Positions 12,193 to 23,030 of a stretch of 64,000 bases of DNA are shown in pieces. The notes under the pieces were generated by a model. It was not told the DNA's origin. It saw only the letters and a list, made by a program, of their open reading frames with translations, and did no database searches. How positions within the stretch are numbered: the stretch's first letter is position 1; the number at the start of each line of letters is the position of its first letter. The stretch is from Triops longicaudatus (taxonomy: Eukaryota > Arthropoda > Branchiopoda > Notostraca > Triopsidae): NCBI GenBank assembly GCA_022885665.1, contig JAGQDJ010000002.1, forward strand, positions 310,001-374,000, in the 5' to 3' direction. Both the position numbers and the translations under genes were made by a program.

Positions 12193-14737
12193 ATGGATTC
12201 GTCACAAAACAAAAATTCTTCAGACACTGTTTCATTGTCTAAAGAATTACAGGAAAAAGGATGGTGCGTAAATTTTTCTGTGTGGTAGTGTAACAATATC
12301 GTGAGCATGTTTAGTAAAATTTATTTGATTTTCAGGTATTTAACTTCCGAGGGAATTGAGCACTGCCTGAGTAATATAAATGCCAAAGGATCGAAAATAA
12401 GTCTTGCGGACTTGATTAAAAGTGCTTTAAATGTAAGTAGGTTTATATTTCAGGTTGCGGATCGTGAAATTATGTTCTTTCTTTGCCATTTATTAAATGT
12501 CGCTCTGCTATAGGAAAACTTGAAAATTATTGGAGCTCCGTGCCTACCGACCGGCATTAGTGGCAGTAAGGTCACAAATGTCCAAGGAAACATGGTTCTC
12601 CAAATTCAGAAAGTTGTCAATGTCGCCGTTCCTCAGCAAACTGATCATGAACATTCTTCTACTACGCGGTTGTTGAAAATCGTACTAAGCGATGGCCATA
12701 ACACTTGCCAAGCATTGGAAGTTGAACCTCAAACGGAAATCTCGTATTTTGCTAAAAGAAGTAGCATGTTTGAACAGATATTTTAACCGTTCTTATGTTT
12801 TAGAGTTAAGACACCACCTGGCACCAAAATCCGATTGAAGCAAGATGTTTGTATAGTCCATGGCTTTCTTTTCTTGAAAAGCGGCAGTATCGAACTCCTC
12901 GGGGGCCATGTCGAAAAACTGGTCGCGAAGTGGACCATAGCTCAAGTAAGATGTTTTTTCTTATTTCTATCCTTTGAGTTTTTTCATTTCTCTTAAGTAG
13001 CAAAATAGTCAGTATGAACGCACTTGTATTTCATTTTCTTATTTTATTTTTTTTTTATTTATTTATTTTTTCTACCACCTGAACTCATATAAAGAAGTAG
13101 CAAATTTCTCTAACGTACAGTGCGTTTAGTCTCTGCTCCACCATGAACGACCAAGACAACACGACGGCGCCCCTCAGTGGGTTCCGTTTGGCCAGACTGT
13201 GAGAGCTTCTGAAGACTTACTTCAGCCTAGCAAAGCAGAACCTAAAGAAGAACCTCGAGAGCTTAAAGAACGAAACACAGAATTTGAGGTTCAACGTCGG
13301 GACGCGATTGCCCAAGCTGTCAAATCGGGAGAAAGCAAGTCGTTCGAAGGCACTGGCAAGCAGCTGGTGGATTCCAAAGTGCAGAAGATCATGGACGCTG
13401 GATTTTCGCTAGAGCAGGCCGAGCAGACTCTTCGTCAAACACGCTATGATGTGGACAGAGCTCTGCAACGACTTCAGTTCGTAAGTAGCTAATTAAATCT
13501 GAAAAAGCACTGGAAGTAAATCGAGCTTGTTTAGGATAATGGAAGGGGAAGAGGAGATAGACCAGATTTTCCACGTGGGAGAGGAAGAAGGGGTCGACGA
13601 GGAGGAAGAGACCAAGAAGACTACGAAGACCCAGAATATAGTCGACCAACGGGAAATGTATCCTTGTTAGAGTTCCTTCCCGGCCATGTGACAGCAAGTA
13701 TGCTTGCTTCAGAATTAACCTAGTTTTTATTAGTGTCCGAATTTCCTAATGCGTTTCATTTGTCTAAGATGTTGACATAGAAGAAGTAGCCCCGCCTCCA
13801 ACAATACCAGACTTGACACCACAGGGATATGGGTCTCGAGATGGTGGGCGTGGTTACAGAGGCAACAGAAGTGAGCGTCGAGGTGGGCGAAGCGATAGGA
13901 GAGGAGGCCGGCGTGGGAGAGGAGATTCTTTTAACCGTTACAGTGATCCTCCAAGAAGTTATAACGACGATCGCTCAAGATATTCTGCAAACCAGCTTGT
14001 TAATGATATGGAATCATGGCCTGGCCTGAACGAGGAACCCGCACCCTTAGCTCCACCGAAACAACCGGAACAAACGCAATCTAGAACTTCCTTCACCTCC
14101 CAACCTACCGCAAGTGGTTTGGATCAGACGTGGGGAATACAAGATTACTGCTTAGCACTACATCCAACTCGAATTAAGGTAACTCTGGAGTAAAATTTGG
14201 CCTTAAAAAGCCAAAGTTTTCGTACTCAAGATGTTTTCCGACAATTGTCCGTAACTTTCAGAGCAACAGTAGGAAACCCGATCTATTTGCTATAGTGCTG
14301 CAAAATCTGATTTCCGTCTGCATATTTCTAGAATGCCTCGGAAGTCTGAAGTTTCAGTGGCATTTTAAGAATAACTACATTCGTTTAGTCCCATGAACTG
14401 TTTTCATAAAAAAGTTTTTTATTGACCTTTTGCGTTTGCAGCACCTGCCAGCTGTAATCCAGGAAATCGGGACAAGGACAGCAACTGTGCTGTTTATTGA
14501 GACGGGTGACGTTGAACTTGTGGATCTAAGGAACCTGAAGGCCGATCCTCAAGACGATTCCAGATCATCTAGATTTACTCGTGTTCAGCGAGAAAGCTCG
14601 CGTGGTAATTTCAGTTCGGGCAGAATTGCCTCTCGCCCTCGAGGTATTATTGTGGACATGAAAAAAAAAACTCAAATAAATACTAATGCGTTCTAGGGAG
14701 TATGACTTTTCATCGTGGAGGAAGGCGACCTTTTTGA
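12193..14737 (+). CDS. TDRD3: Tudor domain-containing protein 3
   Basis: Nine exons: 12193-12263, 12336-12432, 12514-12743, 12804-12945, 13130-13480, 13535-13697, 13769-14178, 14442-14643, 14697-14737. The frame closes at 568 residues (human 651). Domain order matches the family: an N-terminal DUF1767/OB-fold (about 24-175; GWYLTSEGIE, VLQIQKVVNVA, LLGGHVEKLVAKW), which in TDRD3 binds topoisomerase TOP3B; a WVPFGQ linker; a UBA domain (about 259-297); an Arg/Gly-rich tract; an SLLEFL motif; a second RGG tract; and a Tudor domain (about 475-530; DYCLALHP, VLFIETGDVELVDLRNLK) that in the family reads methyl-arginine on histones and RNA-binding proteins. The tail FHRGGRRPF resembles the exon-junction-complex binding motif. 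An overlapping upstream ATG at 12173 is out of frame and is rejected. AATAAA lies at 14932-14937. Confidence 0.95.
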
Positions 14738-14931
14738 ATGGACAACGAAGAGTGATTCAAACCTTGCTTCACCCCGACTTCGCCGAAACTTTGCCTACGT
14801 TAAAATCAACGTTAGAACTGCGTAAAGAATATGACCAGGTCAATTTTGCAAGAGTGTGCAACATTTATTAATACTCTTCGATACTAATACAAGATAAAAC
14901 GGAATGAAACACGGTTGCTTACCAGTTCAGA

Positions 14932-14937
14932 AATAAA
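14932..14937 (+). promoter_or_regulatory. Polyadenylation signal of TDRD3
   Basis: Canonical AATAAA about 195 bp after the TDRD3 stop. Confidence 0.6.
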
Positions 14938-16340
14938 ATTATGAAAACAAAAACACATTTGCAACGATCTGTTTATAGTTTACTGACTTTTTCTTTTGAT
15001 AGTGTGTGTGTCCAATTTAAAAAAAAAATGGTTGAGAAGCTTAAAAGGGTTATAAACATGGAAGGTTTATAGCAAAGGGTAAGGGTTCAAACTGTAAAAC
15101 GAACGTAAGCTCGCTGTCAACGATCCGTATTAGTCCAGTCGATAAGGATTGAGTGTAACACTCCGGCACGAAACAGTATAACGGGTTTATATTCTTAATT
15201 TCCCGCTAGTAATGGAAAGGTTTGTCCTCTTATCCATTAGTAATACTTTATCGATCGTTATACACCCTGTTAAAGAAAATCAATGGTGGGTGGTTTGAGG
15301 GTAATCCATTGTTGGACTGTGATAAAAATGACAGTGTCAAGTTAACATATACTACACTCTTTCTGACTTATGCCCACTTTTCTAGCGTATGAATTTCTAT
15401 TAGGCTGCAGTCTTAGCGAGTCAGTCAGTGATAAACAATGACAACGAAAACCTCCATATTTCCTTTGAGCAGCAATTCTTCTCCTCCAAACGGTTGATCT
15501 TTACTACTAGTACATCGTTATCGTGGGAGTACCCTTTACCTGTTCAGCCTTTCTGCCCTTATGTTCTCAAGGGGAAACAACACTATAGGAATCAGTCGCT
15601 CCAGGCTTTCCTCACTAGGTGAATAGCGTATAAAACAGTGTGGATTATATGCGCAATCTATGAATAGACCAAACCCGATAAAAACTATTACTATAGAACG
15701 TAGACACAACATTCATTTGCTCGTAGGCAAGGATGTTTCCATAACAGCAACGTACTAGTCATAAAAACTAATTTGCAGACACTCATTTCTTTCAACAGGA
15801 AGAACACAATTCTGTACAGCCATTCCAAACTAGCTTGTGCATCGTCAGTAGCCTAGTACAGGACTATTTGAAGAGATTGCTGTTGAATGAAGTGTAAGAA
15901 GTACCGTACCCGAAAGGTTGGAAACACCCCCATACCCAGAGAGGAAGATATTGTAACGCAAGAATGTGATAAGGGTTGCTAGAGGTAGTGTGTTAAGGTA
16001 TGTGGCGTTCCGTATCCGTCTTGGGCATTGTTACTCCCCAGGCTCCTTGGATGCCTTCCTCGAAGCGTCGTCTCTGGGGATTCGAGGTGGAATGCAGTGA
16101 CTGCGGTAGGGTGACAGGTCAAGGCTAATGTAGGTAGATAAAAGGTCAAGGGGAAAGGCAATTCAGGGAGTTTGAAAAGGAGAGACGAAGGAGGTGGTCA
16201 GTGAGAGTAAGTACGAGAAGAGTGGTTTGTGATTTTGCATTGGAGTTGTTGTAGTGTTGATGTAAATAGAAGCCACAAAAGGAGTGGAACGTAACAGGTA
16301 GTGGTGGTGTAGTGACCAGAGTGCTATTCGCGAGAGCCGT
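14938..16340. other. Intergenic, no gene recognised
   Basis: About 1.4 kb between TDRD3 and the transposon nest. Only short unsupported frames are seen, although the last few hundred bases may already be transposon-derived. Confidence 0.4.
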
Positions 16341-16417
16341 GCACAGGGCAGAGTTATCCCCCCCCCCCCTCTTGTTGCCACGAATACAAGTGTAAAACTC
16401 CAAGCAGGCCGTTCCAA
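16341..16417 (+). repeat. Diverged LTR-like fragment
   Basis: This stretch resembles part of the LTR at 18020-18413 in the same orientation: a CAGAGxTATCCCC block, then AATACAxGxGTAAAA and CAAGCAG words in the same order and spacing. A run of about a dozen C near 16360 interrupts it. It looks like an old related LTR end, but the match is short and diverged. Confidence 0.4.
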
Positions 16418-16480
16418 GTATATATATGTATATGGGCAACGTAACAGAGGGCAACAACGGGTGTGTACTGAAAGAAATTA

Positions 16481-16661
16481 GCGCCCTGCAGTGGCGTCGT
16501 GCACTTAAAAAATTTGGGGGGGCCCGATTTTGCATTTCTCTTAATAAAAGAGTTAATGAGTTATAAATAAGTTTTACATGATACCTTTTTTTCAGGATGG
16601 CAAAAATTTTGGGGGGCCCGGCCCCCCCTGCCCCATTTGGCACGACGCCTCTGGCGCCCTG
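16481..16661. mobile_element. 165-bp hAT-like MITE with perfect 8-bp target duplication
   Basis: The element spans 16489-16653. Its ends are inverted copies: CAGTGGCGTCGTGC on the left and, read on the other strand, CAGAGGCGTCGTGCC on the right, followed on both sides by an AAATTT-G-run-CCC block. It is flanked by identical 8-bp direct repeats GCGCCCTG at 16481-16488 and 16654-16661. CAGNGGCG-type ends and 8-bp duplications are the signature of hAT transposons. There is no room for a transposase, so it was mobilised in trans. The perfect duplication suggests a fairly recent insertion into the gypsy-derived sequence. Confidence 0.85.
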
Positions 16662-16674
16662 TATTCTGCCGGAA

Positions 16675-17625
16675 TTACCCAGTATGACGAACGGACTGAA
16701 CAAGCGCTGGGCACCTGTAGAACTCCCTTACCCTGTATGGTATGGATCTTCGGGGTATGACTATTTGGCTCCCCCGTAGGCAATTTAAAGTAATTTTAAG
16801 AGGGTCAACGCTGAAGAAACGCCAGTTCCCTCGTCCGAGAGGTTGGATATCGGGTCCGGTGTATTTCCTAACAATTCGCTCGCAGCGTTTAGTAATTTCC
16901 GTCTCGTCCTCTGAGATGACGGCAGCTATACATTTAGGACTAGTAGAAATGCGTGATAAGCTACGCTTGACCTGACAAACGACCTCTGAGCTGTCCCCTT
17001 GACATCGCGTGTTCACTAACTGTGCTGTGACCGAAGTCATGGTTTTCACTTGCAAAGCACCGAAGATGCTTCGCAACAACTTCTGGAGGGCCTCCACTTT
17101 GTGGTCCTCTAGGTTTGGAGCGATTGAACGCTCTAGGACTTCAAAACTAACCGGTGTACGATGAACCTCGGGTTCCACAGATGTCGAGCTGTTAGCGCTG
17201 TGGTCACTGGCCATCCCTAAGACCATACCCCTGAACACCCATTGGGGCTGTTGTCCAAAGTTCACAATAACGACCTTCGCGTCTGCACCGTGACGGTCAA
17301 GGATCGACCTCCCGAAACTGATGCCCTTCTCTCTAAAAACTATTAAACTAGGCTCCAACGGAATCTCACGACTCCCAATCGGTCGGCCACGCAGCTGTAA
17401 CTCTACACATCTGGCCGATTTGCCCGGTATCCTAAAACCTTCAGGGCAGACCACTTCTATCTGGCCTTCCTTCGCACTAAACCTAACATTAACTAGTCCC
17501 CTGGCCAACCTCACCAAACCCCAAGTCCCCCAATTGGATGTACCCGATGAAAGGATCGCCGAAGCGATTCGTGGCGTAAGCGAGTCTTGGATGTCAACTT
17601 GGAAACACTTCCACCAGGTCATCAA
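16675..17625 (-). pseudogene. Ty3/gypsy pol remnant (protease-to-RT linker region)
   Basis: A 316-codon open frame on the minus strand. The portion VVCPEGFRIPGKSARC...VFRGMVLG...SFEVLERSIAPNLEDHKVEALQKLLRSIFGA has the look of the region between protease and reverse transcriptase in Ty3/gypsy polyproteins. No reverse transcriptase catalytic box, RNase H or integrase follows, and the C-terminal third does not resemble RT. It is therefore an incomplete or rearranged copy despite the open frame. Part of it (17206-17475) is repeated at 18428-18697. Confidence 0.55.
17206..17475 (-). repeat. 270-bp direct repeat, copy 1
   Basis: Lies in the gypsy pol linker. The same 270 bp with scattered substitutions and no apparent net length change recurs at 18428-18697 in the same orientation. 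This copy keeps an open coding frame on the minus strand. Confidence 0.8.
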
Positions 17626-18005
17626 GACTGGCCAGTGATTTGAGGACGACCCGCTGGAAAAAACCCATGCTGTTACTGCCAGACTGATTATTGTGTTTAG
17701 TTGTGATATGTCTCTAAATTTCTTGTGCTATACTATTGGTGTAATTGCATTATGGTACATGATTGTGAAGCCCCAGGGAGTATTACGAGAACACCTTGAT
17801 CATCAGGAAACAAGGCTCAAGGCCCATGAAAATGTTCTAATTACACCCGACCCCTTGTAAGTGGCTTCCAGATTGATCCTTGTGACCCCATTTTGTGAGT
17901 CGCCTTTGTTTGACGTACTTTTCCCCTGTTTATTCAGCTAGTAGTGTAATAGGTGACCCATTTATGTAGTGTTATGAGTAGGCTTCACCGACGGCGGTTG
18001 AGCCT

Positions 18006-18413
18006 AAGGGGGGGGGGGATGTAACGAAAGAATTTGTTTAGGTTTGCTTAGATTTATATGACGTGACATCCGGCCATCCGAAGCCCATCATTTGGGGCAC
18101 CTTGCATGTGAGACTCGGATGCTGAGAGTAGGATGACTGGCGTCCGCCGAGTCAGCATGGCTAGGCACGAAGACCAAGTTGACTTGGCGGGCCCGTGCTC
18201 TGCTATAAGTAGGAGGGGTAGTTGAGGAGTTGAACAGTAGTGGTATAGTCGGGGTTGAAGAAGAGTTGAGTATGAGTTGCTAAGTTGGGCTGCATAGGAC
18301 AGAGCTATCCCCTTTCAACAGTAGAACACAAATACATGCGTAAAATCTCAAGCAGATTGTTCCTTTAAGGACCCGACGTGCTAAAATCGTACCCACGGCG
18401 AAAGAGCGCGTCA
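18006..18413 (+). mobile_element. LTR in plus orientation with polypurine tract
   Basis: A polypurine tract (AA, eleven G, A at 18006-18019) is followed at once by TGTAACG. The LTR-like unit runs to about 18413, ending CGTCA(C). Its ends TGTAACG and CGTCACA are near-perfect inverted repeats, as expected of an LTR. A TATAAG box lies at about 18203. The segment 18217-18414 is matched, inverted, by 21111-21309. A polypurine tract directly upstream marks this as the 3' LTR of a plus-oriented element, so 17640-18005 should be the end of that element's body. It directly abuts minus-oriented pol sequence at about 18425, which marks a rearrangement or nested insertion. Confidence 0.65.
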
Positions 18414-18427
18414 CCCGCGTCGTAGGT

Positions 18428-18697
18428 ACTGGCCATCCCTAAGACCATACCCTTGAACACCCATTGGGGCTGTTAACTAAAGTTCACAAGAACAAACTTC
18501 GCGGCTTTACCGCTACCGTCAACGATTAACCTCCCGAAACTGATGCCCTTCTAACTGAAAACTCTTAAACTAGGCTCCAACAGAACCTCCCTACTCCCAA
18601 TCTGTCGGCCACGCAGCTGTAACTCTACACATCGGGCCGATTTGCCGGGTATCCTAAAACCCTCGGGACAGACCACTTCTGTCTGGCCTTCCTTAGC
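18428..18697 (-). repeat. 270-bp direct repeat, copy 2
   Basis: Second copy of the pol-linker segment at 17206-17475. It abuts the LTR junction on its left and the minisatellite-bearing linker on its right. Substitutions have broken the minus-strand frame that stays open in copy 1. Confidence 0.8.
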
Positions 18698-18960
18698 TGC
18701 TTAGCTGTCAATTACTCAATAATTGCGCTGCTCGCACAACGTTCTTCTGGGCACGTTTTACCTAATTCGGGAAACCCTTCTTTCACAGTCCCACACTCGA
18801 CACTTTCTCCTTCGGAGTTCACCCCATCATTGGACCTCTCATCCGTAATCCCGGTTATCTCACTTACCCCCTCCTTCGGGTCTAGTCCGTCGCATACTCT
18901 TGCCCCTGAGCTAGCCACTAGCCCGAAATACAGGTCGGCCTCTCTGGGCGGGTCTGGTAA

Positions 18961-19290
18961 ACTCAAGTTTTCGCCTTCCGTACGCGGTAAGCCCCCATCC
19001 TCGCCTTCTGTAGGCATTAAACTCTCCTCCTGGCCTTCTGTAGACGTTAAACTCTCCTCCTCGCCTTCTCTAGGCAATAGACTTCCTTTTTCGCCCTCTG
19101 GCGGCTGTAAACTATCCTTTTCACCTTTTGTAGGCGATAAACTCTCCTCCTCGCCCTCTGTAGGTGATAAACTCTCCTCCTCGCCTTATGTAGACGCTAA
19201 AATCTCCGCTTCGCCTTCGGTATGCGACAAACTCTGCTCTGTGCCTACTGTAGGCAGTAAATTCTCCTCCTCGCCCTCTGTAGGCGGTAA
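18961..19290 (-). repeat. Minisatellite, 11 units of 30 bp
   Basis: Eleven consecutive 30-bp units, consensus near ACTCTCCTCCTCGCCTTCTG plus TAGGCGGTAA. All units are exactly 30 bp, so the reading frame is kept. On the minus strand one frame reads an acidic 10-residue repeat of the EGEEESLTST / EGQEESLMPT type. It lies between the protease and the pol linker of the gypsy remnant, where such elements often carry variable spacer sequence. Confidence 0.9.
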
Positions 19291-19325
19291 ATTCGACGGG
19301 GCTACTGCCACACCAGCAATCGGGC

Positions 19326-19763
19326 TCACTCGATGGGCGGGGTTTTCCCTCCAACCCCCGTCAACCGTCCTATTTCCAAAACTCGCGAGACGATGGCACT
19401 CTCACCGCACTCTCTCGTCACTCGGCCTAGTTGTTTAAGCAGGTCGATGCCAACGATAACGTCGGCAACACCTATGTCGTTACCTAGGATAACCGCCGTA
19501 GTAGTTGACTTGCGTCCGTGAATGACAACTGTGACCTCGGCCCCGCCGAAAGTGTCGGCGACTTGGCCATTTACGACGATAATGGTGGGCCCTTTCCACG
19601 GTATGCGTGGCACTCGATGCTGTTGCACCCAACCTCGGGATACAGCACTTACGAAAGCGCCCGTATCGATGAGACCTAACGCCGGTATCCCGTTAAAGAG
19701 GATGTTTTCCGTGACTAGGTTGGGGCAACTATAGCAAAGTACGGGGATGGTAACAGCCCACAA
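19326..19763 (-). pseudogene. Retrotransposon aspartic protease domain
   Basis: A 145-codon frame with the retropepsin active site LIDTGAFVSAVS, a downstream hydrophobic IIVVNGQVADTFGGAEV strand and a VIVGIDLL segment matching the second conserved loop (normally ILGxDxL). The domain alone looks intact, but it is separated by frame changes from the capsid part upstream and from pol downstream, so it is scored as part of a decayed element. Confidence 0.75.
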
Positions 19764-20194
19764 GCACGCTCCCCATACCCGCTGCCACTTTGTTAATTTC
19801 GCGAATGTCCCGCCCCGCCCTCGGGAGGGAAATGTACTCTTCAGAGTCCTCTATCGTTTCATCGAGAGCTAAACCCTCTTGGTCCCTCTCTTTCTCCTGG
19901 GCGCTTGAATGAATTAACACCGTCTGTGGCGGTGTCCAGGCCTGCTCGTCCGTTCGTTCGCCCCTTTGGGCACATGCGGGCTATGTGCCCCCTCTTACAA
20001 AATGCAAAGCAGAGCGGTTCTTCCTCATGCGTACGGGAGTAATTGGAAGGGTGGCCAACCTTACATCGTGTGGGTGGTGTACGACTCCTCGGCTCTCTTC
20101 CCAGGACGCCGGCCAGTTGCTTAGACAACATCTCTCCGAAGTTCTCTACGATGGCTTTGGTGATGGACTCGACGTCCGACGTCGGTGTGGTCAC
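19729..20194 (-). pseudogene. Retrotransposon nucleocapsid-like region
   Basis: Two overlapping minus-strand frames hold a basic region with one zinc-knuckle-like stretch, CFAFCKRGHIARMC. The usual CCHC knuckle has spacing C-x2-C-x4-H-x4-C; here the spacing is C-x3-C-x3-H-x4-C, so the second Cys is displaced by one residue and the knuckle is probably degenerate. Confidence 0.6.
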
Positions 20195-20290
20195 AGCGGC
20201 TATGGTTGCTCTGGAATGCCTCGGTACTGCTGAGCCTTTGTTCTACGAAGGCATGATTAGGGCATCCTCTTCATCGTCCAGCTCGTCTCT

Positions 20291-21076
20291 TCAGCTGCTA
20301 GGTAGTACGTTTCTGGCCCACTTCGATTTTCGCGCACGATCCTGCCCTTCTACTATACTAGTCACCTCCTCGAGGAAATGTTCGCACGTCTTTATGCGGG
20401 TAACTCGGATCTGCTCCAGGAGTGATGGTCGCAGGCCGTGCAGTAAGTGTTCGAGCCGATCCTTTTCAGCCATGTCTCGGTCGATTTGGTCGCAGAGGTC
20501 CAATACGTCGTGGTAGTATTCCTCGGGGGTCTCCTCCGGGTATTGGTACCTATTCAAAAGTTTTTCCTTGAGGTAGCGGCGGTGATTCTGCCGCAAAAAC
20601 CTCTGCTTGAAACTGTCGGTGAAATGTTTCCACGAGCCCACTGGGTGGGTACCGAGGTGATACGTTCGGTCGAACAATGACCGCGGAGGTCCAGTGAGGT
20701 AGACATCTACGAAGGCCAGTTTATCCTCCTCGGACCAGGCGTTGTAATTGGCGACGGCTTCGAAGTTCCTTAACCATCGTAGGGGATCGTCGCCTGCTTT
20801 GCTTTCGAAAGTTTTGGGCTCCTTAGCCCGCCGAATGCGCTCGCGCTGAGATTGCTGACTTAGCATGGCCACTTTTTTGTAAGCGGTGGAAGGACTGATT
20901 TCGGGCGAATGACATTGGTCTTCTTCTAGAGGTCTGCGTGCTGCACTTCGGGTGGTGACGGGCAGATGACCAAACTTACTTTTGCAACAGAAGTTGGCTC
21001 GTTGGACATCACACCTGAGCCCTGACCGTTCTAAAAAACTTACCCCCTCATTTTCGTAGTGTTGTCGATCCCACAA
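20291..21076 (-). pseudogene. Ty3/gypsy Gag (capsid) remnant
   Basis: A 261-codon frame with a retrotransposon gag pattern: DPLRWLRNFEAVANYNAWSE, LTGPPRSLFD, W-x-F-x(4)-F-x(3)-F spacing, then YHDVLDLCDQID and LLHGLRPSL. This is the capsid assembly domain of Ty3/gypsy elements. It is the first coding part after the truncated LTR at 21111-21309, in the expected order. A frame change separates it from the nucleocapsid-like region. Confidence 0.75.
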
Positions 21077-21110
21077 GTCTTACCTGACCGTTCCCGGTCG
21101 ATGCACTAAT

Positions 21111-21309
21111 TGTGACGCGCTCTTTCGTCGTGGGTACGATTTTAGCACGTCGGGTCCTTAGAGAAACGGTCTGCTTGGGATTTTACGCATGTATTTGTGT
21201 TCTACTGTTGAAAGGGGATAGCTCTGCCCTATACAGCCCAACTTAGCAACTCATACTCAACTCTTCTTCAACTCCGACTCTACCACTACTGTTCAACTCC
21301 TTAACTACC
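21111..21309 (-). repeat. Truncated LTR in minus orientation
   Basis: The reverse complement matches 18217-18414, covering the R/U5 part and the terminal GCGCGTCAC. The upstream U3 portion present at 18020-18216 is missing. Its orientation and place fit the 5' LTR of the minus-oriented gypsy remnant. I could not identify a tRNA primer-binding site beginning TGG after its end. Confidence 0.7.
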
Positions 21310-21744
21310 TGTTACAATAGTGTTTCCAGCATTGGCTAGACTTTCCTGCGCGCACTGTATCCCTTTCCCAGAAACATTTTTTAAGTCTTTACTGTACTTT
21401 AGGCTGATTCATACGCTCATATGACCCATGCACTTTACATATAGAGGTTAGATTTTTACGCTCCCCAACCAAGCAATAAATGTGTCACGTTCGTCTTTGT
21501 CGACTACGTAGAATTATTTCTTGTCCTGTTTTTGCCTGGTGTCGTGGGTCAATATTTGCTACGACTTGGTATAGAAGCTCTTAAAAATTTGCTTTAGCTG
21601 CATTCTAAAAAAAAATTTTCAGACGTCCATCTCTGTAGATACCTGTAATATGCCAGATAGATACTTGTAATATCCCTATCAGCGTAGGCGGACAACTAAT
21701 AGCGCAGCGTAATTGTTAAACAGTTTTGCTCCCAACTATTCCCA

Positions 21745-23030
21745 ACAATTTTGCTCTTCCGTTTGAAAGAAATAAGGCTCCTCTTTGTAAGCGAACCCTC
21801 ATCACCAATGCGTTAGTTTCGTGGTAGCGTCCTTTAGAAAAAAAAAAATAGCTCTCTGTCTGCGCTTCGCAATATTGTGGTTTGTTGGATTTGACCTGTG
21901 CTCTGAGTTCATTTACACCTGCTATTCCTTAAATTGCTGTTCGCCTAGTAACATGAAAGCACCTAGTAACATGAACTACCCTTGGCACTATCTCTCGCCC
22001 CATGTATCACCCTTGCCACACTTACTTGGAAGAGAAATCCGATCTACAAATTCCTCCAAGACTGGAAGAGACTTGAAGAACCGTTGGAGCAGACTATAGG
22101 TTCTGTCAAAACTTCGTCGTACTATTACTTTAGCGCTTTCGTTTTGTCTTTACATTTTGAGCAAATTGAGCTATCCTGCCTACTTTAGACTGCAGTATTC
22201 TGAAGTGGCAAGCTCATTTTTGAAATCTCCAGGTGATTGAAAACTATACTTTCTATGTGTTGTACACGCTGAATATAACAATGTCACTGTATCAGATAAC
22301 TCTCATCGAAATTGGATATGTTTTACCTGGTTTTGCATTCCGGTACCTTGATTTGTCGCTTCGTAGAGTCAAAAAGACTTTCATCGATGAGCTTGATAAC
22401 GTCAAGTACCGAATTGGAGCTCAGATTACATCAGTCGAGACTTATACAAGCAACTTCACTGTGCTTGAATCTAGCGTAATTTTAGCCAACACGGAATACA
22501 AGGAAAAAATATGGTGCTTGTATGGATGCATTGAATCGGTTACGGAATCATTACGAGCATCTAAACCGACTAGTGAAACAGGCGGGCAACATCTTCAACT
22601 TTTTGTTGGTTACGAACTTAGAAACATCTTTTCTAACTATCTCCAGTACTGCATTCAGTACACTATACAGTGTCGTTCAATTGATCAATAGTAGATATAT
22701 GCATCTTGTTCATCCTAATGTCCTAATCTTCGCAGTTCATACCCAAACACTTTCTTTAGTCAAACCTAATAGTCATTACGAATATGTGTAACACACTGTC
22801 GAACCCGTTGAAAGAATTTAAATACAGCATGGACCCCACTTTCCAGCAGAAATCAGACAATCTCACTACCGAAGATCGACAGAGATTCCATCATTTCTTC
22901 ATGTGTTTGCTCTTTCACAAATGGTCCATTATACCTTTAAGCATGTTCAAAGTTACGAACGGCACATTGCTGTCCATGGCGAGTCTTGCGACATATTCAA
23001 TCGTGTTCCTTCAAACGCTTCAATACTGGA
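21745..23030 (+). pseudogene. Gustatory receptor pseudogene
   Basis: A decayed paralogue of the intact receptor at 24377-25663. Segments in several frames follow the intact protein from its N-terminus (LPFERNK, ITNALVSW then a stop codon) through LTWKR...LEEPLEQ, IEIGYVLPGFAFRYLDLSL and NPLKEFKYS to VTNGTLLSMASLATYSIVFLQ. At least one premature stop (about 21825) and several frameshifts are evident. Coding potential is lost, but the order of segments is preserved, so this is a tandem duplicate and not scattered fragments. Confidence 0.88.

Noticed and set aside
12173..12241. ATG upstream of the TDRD3 start
   Set aside because: Its frame overlaps the true start but ends after 22 codons without family resemblance; at most it is an upstream ORF.
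16146..16703. 185-codon minus-strand frame
   Set aside because: It runs across the hAT-like MITE and its target duplications, so it cannot be an old gene; no family resemblance.
18830..19438. 202-codon plus-strand frame with SSSPSVGDKL-type repeats
   Set aside because: It is the antisense reading of the 30-bp minisatellite and protease region; the element's other coding parts are on the minus strand.
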